NCBI RefSeq assembly: GCF_014859555.1
Contig: NZ_JACUTY010000011.1
Location: 1 to 44,493 of the forward strand
Origin: Thiomicrospira sp.
Lineage (GTDB): Bacteria > Pseudomonadota > Gammaproteobacteria > Thiomicrospirales > Thiomicrospiraceae
Length of the DNA: 44,493 nucleotides
Direction: 5' to 3'
Below, in pieces: positions 9,355-17,362 of this stretch (positions within the stretch are counted from its first letter, which is position 1; every line of letters begins with the position of its first letter). Under the pieces are notes generated by a model. The model ran no database searches. It saw only the letters and a list, made by a program, of their open reading frames with translations, and was not told the origin of the DNA. The position numbers were made by a program, and so were the translations under genes.

Positions 9355-10993
9355 TGTACCCTATCCAGACAAGGATTTAGCCAAACAGCAGGGCGCACGT
9401 TGGGACCCGCTTAAACGTAAATGGTATTTGCCTGACCCTGAGCAAGTTGATTTAAGTTTGTTTTCACAATGGCTTGATCCTGCAAGTCAAACCGATTTAA
9501 TTGTCGAAGCTGCGGCTGTAGATCCGCTGACCGGTTTGCTGGATTTAAGTTTCGATTCGGTTGCTAATCCATCGGGTGATGAAAGCGCCACTAACAGTGT
9601 CAGCTTGACGCAATTGCTAAGTCAGGTGCAGATCAAACTAAAAGGCGCGTTCCCACAGGCTGTATGGGTGAGGGCGGAGATTGCGAATATTAATGAGCGT
9701 CGCGGCCATATATATTTAGAGCTGAGTGAAAACAACGACCAAGGTCAAACCTTGGCTTCGTGTCGTGCGATGATTTGGGCTTCGAATGCCAGTCGTTTAT
9801 TGGCTAGGTTTGAACAAGTGACCGGCAGTGAGCTACAAGACGGTCAAAACGTGCTGATCCAGGTCGCGGTTAACTTTCATGAGAAGTTTGGCTTTTCGCT
9901 GGTAGTTGAAGATCTTGATCCTAAGTTCACCTTAGGTGAGATTGAAGCTAACTTAATTGCCATTCGTAAGGAATTGATAAAGTTAGGGATTTATCAAGCC
10001 AATAAACAAATTCCTTTGCCCTCTGATTTGTTTAGAATCGCGGTGATTTCGCCACCTAACGCGGCTGGTTTAGGCGATTTTCGCGCCGAAGCGGATGCAC
10101 TTGAACACTATAACTTATGCGAGTTTGTGTATTTTCATAGCAGTTTTCAAGGCGAAGCGGTGTTAAGTGAAATGCTGAGTGCGCTGGATGCATTTAGCGG
10201 TATTCACCAAAATAATCCGTTTGATGCCTTGGTGATTATTCGCGGAGGTGGCGCTAAGTTAGATCTCAATCCGTTAAACCAATTGGAATTGGCAAAAGCC
10301 TTGGCGACTCAGCCATTACCGGTTTTAACTGGAATTGGACACGAACGTGATAATACGATTTTAGATGAAGTCGCGTGCTTAAGATTTGATACACCTAGTA
10401 AAGTGGCCGCCGGCATTTGGCACCGAATAGAAAGCAGCGCAAAGCAAGCTATGCAGAACTGGCAGCAAATTGAACGCCTCAGTCAGCAGCAATTGCAGAC
10501 CACGCAAGCTCAGTTGCAGCAGCTCAAACAACACATTGATTATTCACAACAACGTAACCTGACGCATTGGAAAACGCAGCTTGAGCCCTTATATACCCAA
10601 ATAAAACACACCAGCCAGCAATGGGTGAGCAGTGAACGTGCAAGCTTAGATTATCAATTGCGCCATATCATTAGCCAAGCTCAGCAACCCTTAAATCGGG
10701 CAAAACAGCAGCTGGAGCTTAACCAACAATTGATTGAGCAGAATGCTAAAAGGGCGATTGGTTTGTATCGTCAACAGCTCAAGAAAACTATGGGGTTTAT
10801 TTTGAGTTCAGGACCGCAATCGCAACTTAAACGCGGTTTTACCATTGCAAAAACACAACAAGGCACACCGATTTCCAGTGCCGCTCACGCTCAATCCTTA
10901 AGCCAATTTGGAATCGAATTTCAAGACGGTATAGTTCAGGTAAAACCGCTTAAGAATTTAATTAACCAGGAGTCCAGTCAACATGACGGCTAA
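9341..10993 (+). CDS. xseA: Exonuclease VII large subunit with N-terminal DUF5710 domain
   Basis: Large catalytic subunit of exonuclease VII, a single-strand DNA nuclease, which works with XseB encoded directly after it. It has 550 residues, about 90 more than typical. Residues 1-48 match the DUF5710 pattern (YLDVPY.DKD.AK..GARWD...KKWY.P), then a linker runs to about residue 88. The XseA OB-fold follows (VWVRAEIANINERRGHIYLEL), then the catalytic region with VIIRGGGAKLDLNPLN and GIGHERDNTILDEVA, and a long Gln-rich coiled coil. The ATG at 9341 is preceded by GGAG and gives the DUF5710 domain intact. DUF5710 is otherwise known to me mainly from plasmid primase and relaxase contexts. Confidence 0.93.
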   Translation: MLYLDVPYPDKDLAKQQGARWDPLKRKWYLPDPEQVDLSLFSQWLDPASQTDLIVEAAAVDPLTGLLDLSFDSVANPSGDESATNSVSLTQLLSQVQIKLKGAFPQAVWVRAEIANINERRGHIYLELSENNDQGQTLASCRAMIWASNASRLLARFEQVTGSELQDGQNVLIQVAVNFHEKFGFSLVVEDLDPKFTLGEIEANLIAIRKELIKLGIYQANKQIPLPSDLFRIAVISPPNAAGLGDFRAEADALEHYNLCEFVYFHSSFQGEAVLSEMLSALDAFSGIHQNNPFDALVIIRGGGAKLDLNPLNQLELAKALATQPLPVLTGIGHERDNTILDEVACLRFDTPSKVAAGIWHRIESSAKQAMQNWQQIERLSQQQLQTTQAQLQQLKQHIDYSQQRNLTHWKTQLEPLYTQIKHTSQQWVSSERASLDYQLRHIISQAQQPLNRAKQQLELNQQLIEQNAKRAIGLYRQQLKKTMGFILSSGPQSQLKRGFTIAKTQQGTPISSAAHAQSLSQFGIEFQDGIVQVKPLKNLINQESSQHDG

Positions 10994-11213
10994 AGTTCAA
11001 ACCAAAGCATCTGCAAAAGCCGAAAGCTTCAAACAAAATTATGCACGCCTGCAAGAAATTGCCGAGCAATTAACGCATGCGGAAGAAGTCGATATTGACC
11101 AGTTAGTACCAATGGTTGATGACGCTAGCCGTGCCTACCAGGTTTGCAAATCGCGTCTCGATGCGGTGGAAGCCGCCTTAAGTAAACGTTTAGATAAAGA
11201 GAACAAAGAATAA
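10983..11213 (+). CDS. xseB: Exonuclease VII small subunit
   Basis: A 76-residue helical protein with the XseB pattern, SFKQNYARLQEIAEQL followed by a Val-Asp-Asp-Ala-Ser-Arg-Ala-Tyr stretch and CKSRLDAVE. It assembles along the XseA coiled coil. The start overlaps the end of xseA by 11 bases and follows CCAGGAG, so subunits are made together. Confidence 0.93.
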   Translation: MTAKVQTKASAKAESFKQNYARLQEIAEQLTHAEEVDIDQLVPMVDDASRAYQVCKSRLDAVEAALSKRLDKENKE

Positions 11214-11249
11214 AAGCATCAAGATAATAATAAGATCAAGGATAGGTTT

Positions 11250-11612
11250 ATGACAGCCAAACAAGCCCGCATCTACCACAACCCCATGTGCTCAAAAAGT
11301 CGAGGGGCTTTAACCTTATTGCACGCGAATGGTTATGAAGTTGAAGAAATACGTTATTTAGAAACACCGCCTAGTGTCAAGGAATTGAACGAATTATGTC
11401 AACTATTAAAGAGTCAGGCCATCGACATTATCAGAACAAACGAAGTCTTGTTTCAAGCCATGGGTTTAAATGTGAGTGATGATCGTGAGCACCAGGCCTG
11501 GTTAGAGATTTTAAGCTCGCATCCTAAGTTGATTCAAAGACCGATTGTAGTGATTGGTAACCAAGCCGTTATCGCCAGACCACCTGAAGAAGTGACGCGG
11601 TTATTTTCATAG
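11250..11612 (+). CDS. arsC: ArsC-family glutaredoxin-dependent arsenate reductase
   Basis: A 120-residue thioredoxin-fold protein with the motif HNPMCSKSRG, active-site Cys14, and the basic residues IIRTNE, QRPIVV and IARPPE that line the arsenate pocket in the ArsC family. No arsR, arsB or acr3 gene is nearby, so a role in arsenic resistance is inference; the ArsC/Spx/YffB superfamily also contains members with other functions. It starts 36 bases after xseB and probably belongs to the same transcript. Confidence 0.85.
   Translation: MTAKQARIYHNPMCSKSRGALTLLHANGYEVEEIRYLETPPSVKELNELCQLLKSQAIDIIRTNEVLFQAMGLNVSDDREHQAWLEILSSHPKLIQRPIVVIGNQAVIARPPEEVTRLFS
11491..11502. repeat. ACCAGGCCTGGT palindrome, copy 5 (arsC)
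   Basis: Perfect 12-mer in arsC, read as His-Gln-Ala-Trp. Confidence 0.9.
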
Positions 11613-11838
11613 TTCCGAGTTTGGGTAAGTTTTGTAGTGAGGGCTAACGGCTGATTGGTTAGGGCTAATAGGGCTAATTTCTACATTATCCAATTTAACA
11701 TAATATACATTATGCGAACAACTAGTTGGGTTTATATCAACACGAATTGTTTCTATCTGATTGTTAAATATAACAAATACTAGAAGTTGAATAAAACTTA
11801 ACCTGTACTGCGTGGAACATAATTTGCAATTTTAGACA

Positions 11839-11864
11839 CAAAAAAACCAGCCTGAAGCTGGTTT
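11839..11864 (-). terminator. Rho-independent terminator for the 11897-12334 gene
   Basis: On the minus strand AAACCAGC (11864-11857) pairs with GCTGGTTT (11851-11844) around a 5-base loop, and a run of T follows. It lies 33 bases after the stop codon. Confidence 0.85.
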
Positions 11865-11896
11865 CTGTCGTTCGACGAGTTATCTTGCTGAAACGC

Positions 11897-12334
11897 TTAA
11901 TCGCCTATCCCGATTACAAAATATGCAAACAAAGACACGATAGCTAACAAAATTGGAATCCAAGCCTTGTCTTCTTTTTTAATCAAGCCATAAACCCCAG
12001 CACCAAAAGCGGCTATGGCCGCAATCCATGAAATGGGCGGAATCACAAAAAATAGAATCGCCAAAATACCGGTCACCATACCAAAAGTGGTCGCATTGCC
12101 AGGCTTGTATTTATTGGTATTACGCATATCATCAGGCAACGAATTGCCAGAGTTTAAACGCGCAATAATAGCATTTGCATCCGATACGCTGAGTTCTTCG
12201 GCTTGTTGAATTTCTTCATCCCGCATGCCGAAGGTGACTTTACGTTGGCGAATTAACTCACGAACTAAGTCATCCCAACTTGCACTGTCATCTAGCTGAT
12301 CAATAAGTTGTTTAGCTTCAAGTTTCATTGTCAT
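11897..12334 (-). CDS. Unknown membrane protein with antitoxin-like N-terminus
   Basis: I do not recognise a named family for the full 145 residues. Residues 1-48, with LIDQLDDSASWDDLVRELIRQRKVTFGM, resemble the short stand-alone antitoxin-like proteins with the pattern 'lPddaSWeDlmyeiyvrkki..G'. Residues about 80-145 contain two to three hydrophobic segments (TGILAILFFVIPPISWIAAIAAF and WIPILLAIVSLFAYFVIGI), similar in style to DUF4190 proteins. The ATG at 12334 follows GGAGG by 8 bases. It is a single gene, divergent from rpoN, with its own terminator. Confidence 0.7.
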   Translation of the reverse strand: MTMKLEAKQLIDQLDDSASWDDLVRELIRQRKVTFGMRDEEIQQAEELSVSDANAIIARLNSGNSLPDDMRNTNKYKPGNATTFGMVTGILAILFFVIPPISWIAAIAAFGAGVYGLIKKEDKAWIPILLAIVSLFAYFVIGIGD

Positions 12335-12441
12335 TTCTGGGTCCTCCCAAGACTTTTTGATGTTGTCGTTACGTTTTTATTAGTTTTCGATTATTATATC
12401 GACAACTCTAAGCTTTAGGGGTGAATTTGATACTTAGTCTG

Positions 12442-12489
12442 CGTCGTTTGCTTGAGTTTTATTGTTAAAATAAGCTCAAGCAAACGACG
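12442..12489. promoter_or_regulatory. Perfect 15-bp inverted repeat upstream of rpoN
   Basis: CGTCGTTTGCTTGAG (12442-12456) is exactly repeated in inverse at 12475-12489 with an 18-base centre. It ends 5 bases before the AAAGGAG ribosome-binding site of rpoN. There is no T run on either side, so it is not a simple terminator. It could be an mRNA hairpin controlling RpoN translation or an operator. Confidence 0.75.
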
Positions 12490-12509
12490 AATTAAAGGAG
12501 TGTTTGTAG

Positions 12510-14042
12510 ATGGCGATGATGCCAGGTTTACAAATAAATATTGGTCAACAACTTAAATTGACGCCCCAGTTGCAACAGTCAATTAAGATATTGCAGTATT
12601 CCGCTCTGGAGGTTCAGCAGACGATTCAAGCGACGCTTGAAACCAACTTTATGCTCGAAATTGAAGATGATTTGGTTGATGACTTGGACAACTCTGATGA
12701 ATCGCGAGATAAAAATGCGTTAGAGGATTTAGAGGCTGGCGGTCAACTAGCCGCTGATCAAGACCTAAAAGCACTTGATATTAGTGATGATGCCAACCAT
12801 GCCGATGAGGCTTACAGCGCAGATTATTCTTGGGATGACTTATATAGCGACCGACAAACCACCCCTTCTTCGTCTCAAACCAGCCGTTCGCAAGATTCTG
12901 ATGAATATAGCGCACCAGAAAACTATACAGCTGAACAAGTTAGTTTGCATAGCCACCTAAACTGGCAAGCCGACATTTATGCTTGGCCATCGGACAGCTT
13001 TGCGACTATTGCCTCATTCTTAATTGATGAAATCAACGACGAAGGTTATCTGCATGCGCCTCTCGAATCAGTGCTCAATTCTATTCATCAACATGAACCT
13101 TCGCTAAAGATCAGCTTAAAAGATCTAGAAACGGTTTTGGAAATTATTCAACAGTTCGAGCCGTCGGGTGTCGGCGCGCGATCAGTTCAAGAATGTCTAC
13201 TTCTACAACTTAAATCCCTGCCTAAAACGCCCTACCTTGTCACCGCCAAACAGTTGATCGAAGAGCATTTTGACTGGTTGTCGTATCGTGACCATAAACG
13301 CATTAAAAAGGTGTATGGATTGGATGATGCTCAGCTCGATGAGCTGTTGCGCAGTATCCAATCGCTGAATCCGCGCCCTGGCCGTGAATTTTCGGTAACA
13401 CAAGCGGATATTGTTGTGCCCGATTTACGCCTATTTCGATCGCGCCAAGGTTGGGTGGTTGAGCTGAATGCCGAGGCTTTTCCGCGATTAAACGTGAATG
13501 CTACCTACATTGATCTGGCGAGTAAATTAACCAATAGCGAGCAAGCGCGTAAAATCAAAGAACAATTGGTTGAAGCGCGGGGCTTGATTAAAAGTGTACA
13601 AAGTCGTGGCGAAACATTGTTGCGGGTTGGGCGATATATTGTCGAAAAACAGCATCGGTTTTTTGAAGAAGGCGAACAAGCTATGCAGCCCTTGGTTTTG
13701 CGTGAAGTGGCCGAAGTTTTAGAACTTCATGAATCAACGATTTCGCGCGCCACCAACCAAAAATATATTCAAACTCCGCGCGGAACCTTCGAGCTAAAAT
13801 ATTTCTTTTCTACCGGTGTCAGTCAATATGGCAGCGATGACCAATCAGCGATTGCGATTAAAGCACATATTAAAGAATTGATTTCACAAGAAGAGGCCAA
13901 GAAACCTTTAAGTGATAATAAGTTAATGGAGTTATTAGAAGAAAAAGACATCAGTGTCGCACGTCGCACGATCGCCAAATACCGTGAAGCTTTGGGTATT
14001 CCCTCTTCTAGCGAACGTAAAAAACTGCACCGCTTCCGTTAA
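12510..14042 (+). CDS. rpoN: RNA polymerase sigma-54 factor
   Basis: The alternative sigma factor that needs AAA+ activators and recognises -24/-12 promoters. The 510 residues show region I at the N-terminus (GLQINIGQQLKLTPQLQQ), a very acidic region II (about residues 50-140), the core-binding and helix-turn-helix segments (LHESTISRATNQKYIQTPRG), and a C-terminal RpoN box VARRTIAKYREALGIPSS. The ATG at 12510 follows AAAGGAG. The usual neighbours lptB upstream and hpf/ptsN downstream are missing here. Confidence 0.96.
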   Translation: MAMMPGLQINIGQQLKLTPQLQQSIKILQYSALEVQQTIQATLETNFMLEIEDDLVDDLDNSDESRDKNALEDLEAGGQLAADQDLKALDISDDANHADEAYSADYSWDDLYSDRQTTPSSSQTSRSQDSDEYSAPENYTAEQVSLHSHLNWQADIYAWPSDSFATIASFLIDEINDEGYLHAPLESVLNSIHQHEPSLKISLKDLETVLEIIQQFEPSGVGARSVQECLLLQLKSLPKTPYLVTAKQLIEEHFDWLSYRDHKRIKKVYGLDDAQLDELLRSIQSLNPRPGREFSVTQADIVVPDLRLFRSRQGWVVELNAEAFPRLNVNATYIDLASKLTNSEQARKIKEQLVEARGLIKSVQSRGETLLRVGRYIVEKQHRFFEEGEQAMQPLVLREVAEVLELHESTISRATNQKYIQTPRGTFELKYFFSTGVSQYGSDDQSAIAIKAHIKELISQEEAKKPLSDNKLMELLEEKDISVARRTIAKYREALGIPSSSERKKLHRFR

Positions 14043-14123
14043 ATTAATACACTATCTATTAATAACAAATAATCATTCATCCTGCATAACAACAAGATTA
14101 CTTTAAATAGCGAGATAAATTCT

Positions 14124-15056
14124 ATGATGACTAGACAGCCTATCGAACAAGTTCAGCACGCCGCCCAACAGAAATGGCAACATCAAGCTGAGTTTAAAGA
14201 ATATATGTCAGCGGTAAATCCGCCCATGCCGAACATTGATGTGTTGAGTTTTCCGCATAGTTTGCATGAAGATGGGGCGACACGTGTTATCCCGTTTGAT
14301 CTAAAACAACAGTTAAAAACTAACTATGATGCGACCACGCCTAATTTGATGGCGAACTTTATTCGTATTGGTGATGGCACCAGCATTCGTACCGATGCTA
14401 AAGCCACCTCACAAATGTTTTATGTGATCCGAGGCAAAGGCCGCACTCAAATGCAACATGGCACGATTGAGTGGAACGAAGGCGACCTGTTTACCTTACC
14501 TTCGGTGCCAGATGCCTTGCATAGTGCGACCGCTGATTCAGCGCTTTATTGGGTTCACGATGCGCCTTTATTAAACTATTTAGGTGTGCAACCTACAGAG
14601 CAACGTTTTGAACCCGTGCTTTACACCAAACAACGTCTACACGAAGAACTGGCCAAGGTGCGTGCTCAAGGTGAAGGCCGCAACCGTACCGGTATTTTGT
14701 TGTCCAACCCTAATTTCCCATTAACTATGACTTTAACTCACACACTTTGGTCTTTATATAATGTGTTGCCAAAAAAGGTGGTTCAAAAACCGCACCGTCA
14801 TAACTCGATTGCCATTGATTATTGCGTCGCGGCGGGTGAAAACACCTATACCATGATTGGTAAAGAGTTAGATGAAAACGGTCAAATTGTCGATCCGATT
14901 CGTGCTAACTGGGTCGCTGGTTCGGTGTTTATTACACCGCCGGGTTGGTGGCATTCACACCATAATGAGTCGGATGAAGATGCGGTTGTATTGCCTATTC
15001 AAGATGCTGGTTTAATAATGAATATGCAAATTCTTGATTTCCAGTTTGTTAAATAA
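14124..15056 (+). CDS. Bicupin protein related to gentisate 1,2-dioxygenase
   Basis: 310 residues with two cupin barrels, arranged as in gentisate and 1-hydroxy-2-naphthoate dioxygenases, Fe(II) enzymes that open aromatic rings. The second barrel (about residues 220-300) has an apparent metal site: PHRHN, then PPGWWHSHHN. The first barrel (about 95-150) has the fold motifs FYVIRGKGRTQM and EGDLFTLPS but no HxH pair, so it looks non-catalytic. No aromatic degradation genes are nearby, so the substrate is unknown. Two adjacent ATGs (14124, 14127) are equally possible. The stop codon overlaps a palindrome copy. Confidence 0.75.
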   Translation: MMTRQPIEQVQHAAQQKWQHQAEFKEYMSAVNPPMPNIDVLSFPHSLHEDGATRVIPFDLKQQLKTNYDATTPNLMANFIRIGDGTSIRTDAKATSQMFYVIRGKGRTQMQHGTIEWNEGDLFTLPSVPDALHSATADSALYWVHDAPLLNYLGVQPTEQRFEPVLYTKQRLHEELAKVRAQGEGRNRTGILLSNPNFPLTMTLTHTLWSLYNVLPKKVVQKPHRHNSIAIDYCVAAGENTYTMIGKELDENGQIVDPIRANWVAGSVFITPPGWWHSHHNESDEDAVVLPIQDAGLIMNMQILDFQFVK

Positions 15057-15067
15057 CCAGGCCTGGT
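15056..15067. repeat. ACCAGGCCTGGT palindrome, copy 6 (intergenic)
   Basis: Perfect 12-mer whose first base is the last base of the bicupin stop codon. Its GGT end followed by GAT forms GGTGAT, which can pair with the 16S anti-Shine-Dalgarno region for the next gene. Confidence 0.9.
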
Positions 15068-15072
15068 GATTG

Positions 15073-15801
15073 ATGATGCCCTCGGAACCTGAACTTTACC
15101 GAGTACTGATTGTTGAAGACGACCGCACGCAACTTGAAAACTTGCGTGCGGCGCTAACTCAGAACAACCTAACTTTAGAAACCTACCAAACCAAATCAGA
15201 TGTTCAACAACGCTTTAAACAGCAACTGCCCGATCTGTTTATAGCCGACATTATTTTAGGTTCTGATACCGATGCTGGTTTTGATTTGGCGCGTGAGCTG
15301 CAATCCTACCAGCGCCCTATTCCGATTATTTTTCTATCTGAACGTCAATCAGAGTTCGACATAATGCTTGGTCATGATTTGGGTGCGGTGGATTATCTAC
15401 CCAAACCGGTGAGCTTGGCCGTTCTGCAACGCAAAGTCACCAATATTCTTTGGCTTACAAAAGGCTTGAACCAGTCGGTTTCACAAGCCGCCGCCAACCA
15501 AACGACCAGCCAGCTAGCCGGTTTAACCATTGATAAGCCAAACCTAAAGGCTTATTGGCATAATCAACCTTTGGCTTTGACTATTACCGAACTCGAAATG
15601 CTTGAGCAGTTTGCGCAACAAGCCGCCGGGTCGGTGATTTCTTATCAACAATTGCAGGTGGCTACACAAGGAGTGGTGGAACGTAATACCATCAACACCC
15701 ATATTTGCCGAATTCGCCAAGCCTTTAAACAGCATTGCGCGCATTTCGATCATATCCATAATGTTTACGGACGAGGATATAGTTGGCGAGATGCGGATTG
15801 A
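15073..15801 (+). CDS. OmpR-type response regulator, PdsR-like
   Basis: Two-component response regulator: receiver domain at about residues 10-125 with acidic pair EDD, phospho-acceptor Asp59 in LFIADIILG and Lys in DYLPKP, then a winged-helix DNA-binding domain ending HNVYGRGYSW. Segments such as PIIFLSERQSEFDIMLGHDLGAVDYL and the C-terminal domain closely resemble what I recall of PdsR, the regulator of the proteobacterial dedicated sortase system. No sortase is present here. The frame is also open from a TTG at 15070; I chose the ATG at 15073, 2 bases after GGTGAT. The histidine kinase starts 25 bases after its stop. Confidence 0.88.
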   Translation: MMPSEPELYRVLIVEDDRTQLENLRAALTQNNLTLETYQTKSDVQQRFKQQLPDLFIADIILGSDTDAGFDLARELQSYQRPIPIIFLSERQSEFDIMLGHDLGAVDYLPKPVSLAVLQRKVTNILWLTKGLNQSVSQAAANQTTSQLAGLTIDKPNLKAYWHNQPLALTITELEMLEQFAQQAAGSVISYQQLQVATQGVVERNTINTHICRIRQAFKQHCAHFDHIHNVYGRGYSWRDAD

Positions 15802-15826
15802 CGCATTAAGCCCAATCAAATAGTTT

Positions 15827-17362
15827 ATGAAATTGCTTAACTTGCCCTTCAAGTTTACGATTCGACGTCGTTTAATTCTGCTGCTTTTAATGCTAGGTTT
15901 ATTACCGCTATTGGCTTATCGGTTTGCGATGGATTTTCAACATCTGTTACTTGAACATCAAGCACGTCTACACCAACACACCGTGAAAAACCTGGCGCTG
16001 ATTTTAGAGAGCCGTCCTGATCTGTGGGGACAAACTCAGGCCGCTGGCCAAGTTTTATCGCATGTTGATCTGCAAACCAGCTCAATTTGGTTGGTTAATT
16101 CACAAGGTCAAACCAACTATGTGATGGGACAGCTTGCCAAACAAACCCCACAATCTATCCCGGTGTTTGAACAGCTAGGTGCGCAAATTATTGGTTTGGT
16201 GGGTCAACTATCCGGTCAAATTTTACCTTACCCTTTTCCACAAAGCGAGAAACCCGAACTCACCTTAATTAAGTTAGCCTTAGACGGTCAATCCAGCCAA
16301 CAATACCGCACCGATCAACAAGGCCAAGCGGTTAGCTTAATGTCAGCGAGCCCGCTTTATCTTGATAAACAACAAGTGGGTGCGATTGTGTTTGAACAAA
16401 ACCTCAACACCATTTTTAATCAAACTTTGCGTCACTTTCATTATTTGGTTGGATTGGGCAGTGTATTAATGCTGTTAGTGTTGTTGGGAATTTGGTGGTA
16501 TTCAGGTTCTTTATCCAATCGCATTATGCGCCTGAGTCGCGATGTAACCAACAGTTTTGAATTAGAGCGCCGGCAATGGCAACCTGATGCTTTGATACGT
16601 TCAGAGCCCTATGCCGATGAAATTACAGACTTACGCCAGACCATCCTAGAAATCCTTGGAAAAATAGCCAGTTATGAACGTTATCTCAAACAATTACCCA
16701 ATAGTTTGCGCCACGAATTGCATAACCCAATTAACCGTTTAAGTGCAACTTTAGAGTTACTCAGCTTAGAGTCGGATCATCCAAGAATAGAGCAAGCTCA
16801 GCAAAGCCTGCTGCAACTTCAGCAGATCATTCAAGCTTTATCTGAATCATCGAGCCTTGAGCAAAGTTTACAAAACCACTCTTTAAACCCGCTTAAAGTC
16901 GTGCCAAGACTGCTAAATTATTTTAACGATGTGCAAGCCAGTCAAGCACCAGGCCTGGTGCTAATCGAAGATCAGTTTTCGAAACGTAATCTGTCTGTCA
17001 TGGCGGATGGTTTCTTGCTTGAACAGTTGTTAGATAAATTAATCGACAATGCGTTGTCTTTTAATAACGCCGTCTGTCCGATTCGAATTCGCTTAGCCAA
17101 CACGGACAAAAAAATGTGTATCGAAGTGATTAATTGCGGTCCGTTATTGCCGGTTGGTTTTGAAACGCAAATATTCGAAGGCATGGTATCCATGCGTTTG
17201 CCGAATAAAACAGATGAAATGCATTTAGGATTAGGGTTGTATTTAGCTCACTTAATTGCCGAATTTCATCAAGCGGATTTGCAGGCCAGCAATTGGAAAC
17301 AAGCCGACCTACAAGGAGTGAGTTTTAAATTGAGTTTGGACTTACTCGACGCGACCACTTAA
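15827..17362 (+). CDS. Sensor histidine kinase, PdsS-like
   Basis: Membrane sensor kinase of 511 residues, partner of the preceding regulator. There is a transmembrane helix at about 15-31, an extracytoplasmic sensor of about 170 residues, a second helix at about 206-227 and a HAMP-like linker. The H-box LRHELHNPINRLS carries phospho-acceptor His296, the N-box is LLDKLIDNALSFN, and the G2-box is HLGLGLYLAHLIAEFH. The G1 position has NCGPLLP rather than DxG, and FEGMVSMR follows. These features resemble the dedicated-sortase kinase family. The signal is unknown. The last 21 bases overlap the convergent SPOR gene. Confidence 0.88.
   Translation: MKLLNLPFKFTIRRRLILLLLMLGLLPLLAYRFAMDFQHLLLEHQARLHQHTVKNLALILESRPDLWGQTQAAGQVLSHVDLQTSSIWLVNSQGQTNYVMGQLAKQTPQSIPVFEQLGAQIIGLVGQLSGQILPYPFPQSEKPELTLIKLALDGQSSQQYRTDQQGQAVSLMSASPLYLDKQQVGAIVFEQNLNTIFNQTLRHFHYLVGLGSVLMLLVLLGIWWYSGSLSNRIMRLSRDVTNSFELERRQWQPDALIRSEPYADEITDLRQTILEILGKIASYERYLKQLPNSLRHELHNPINRLSATLELLSLESDHPRIEQAQQSLLQLQQIIQALSESSSLEQSLQNHSLNPLKVVPRLLNYFNDVQASQAPGLVLIEDQFSKRNLSVMADGFLLEQLLDKLIDNALSFNNAVCPIRIRLANTDKKMCIEVINCGPLLPVGFETQIFEGMVSMRLPNKTDEMHLGLGLYLAHLIAEFHQADLQASNWKQADLQGVSFKLSLDLLDATT
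16948..16959. repeat. ACCAGGCCTGGT palindrome, copy 7 (histidine kinase)
   Basis: Perfect 12-mer, extended to a 16-bp palindrome at 16946-16961, read as Pro-Gly-Leu-Val. Confidence 0.9.
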
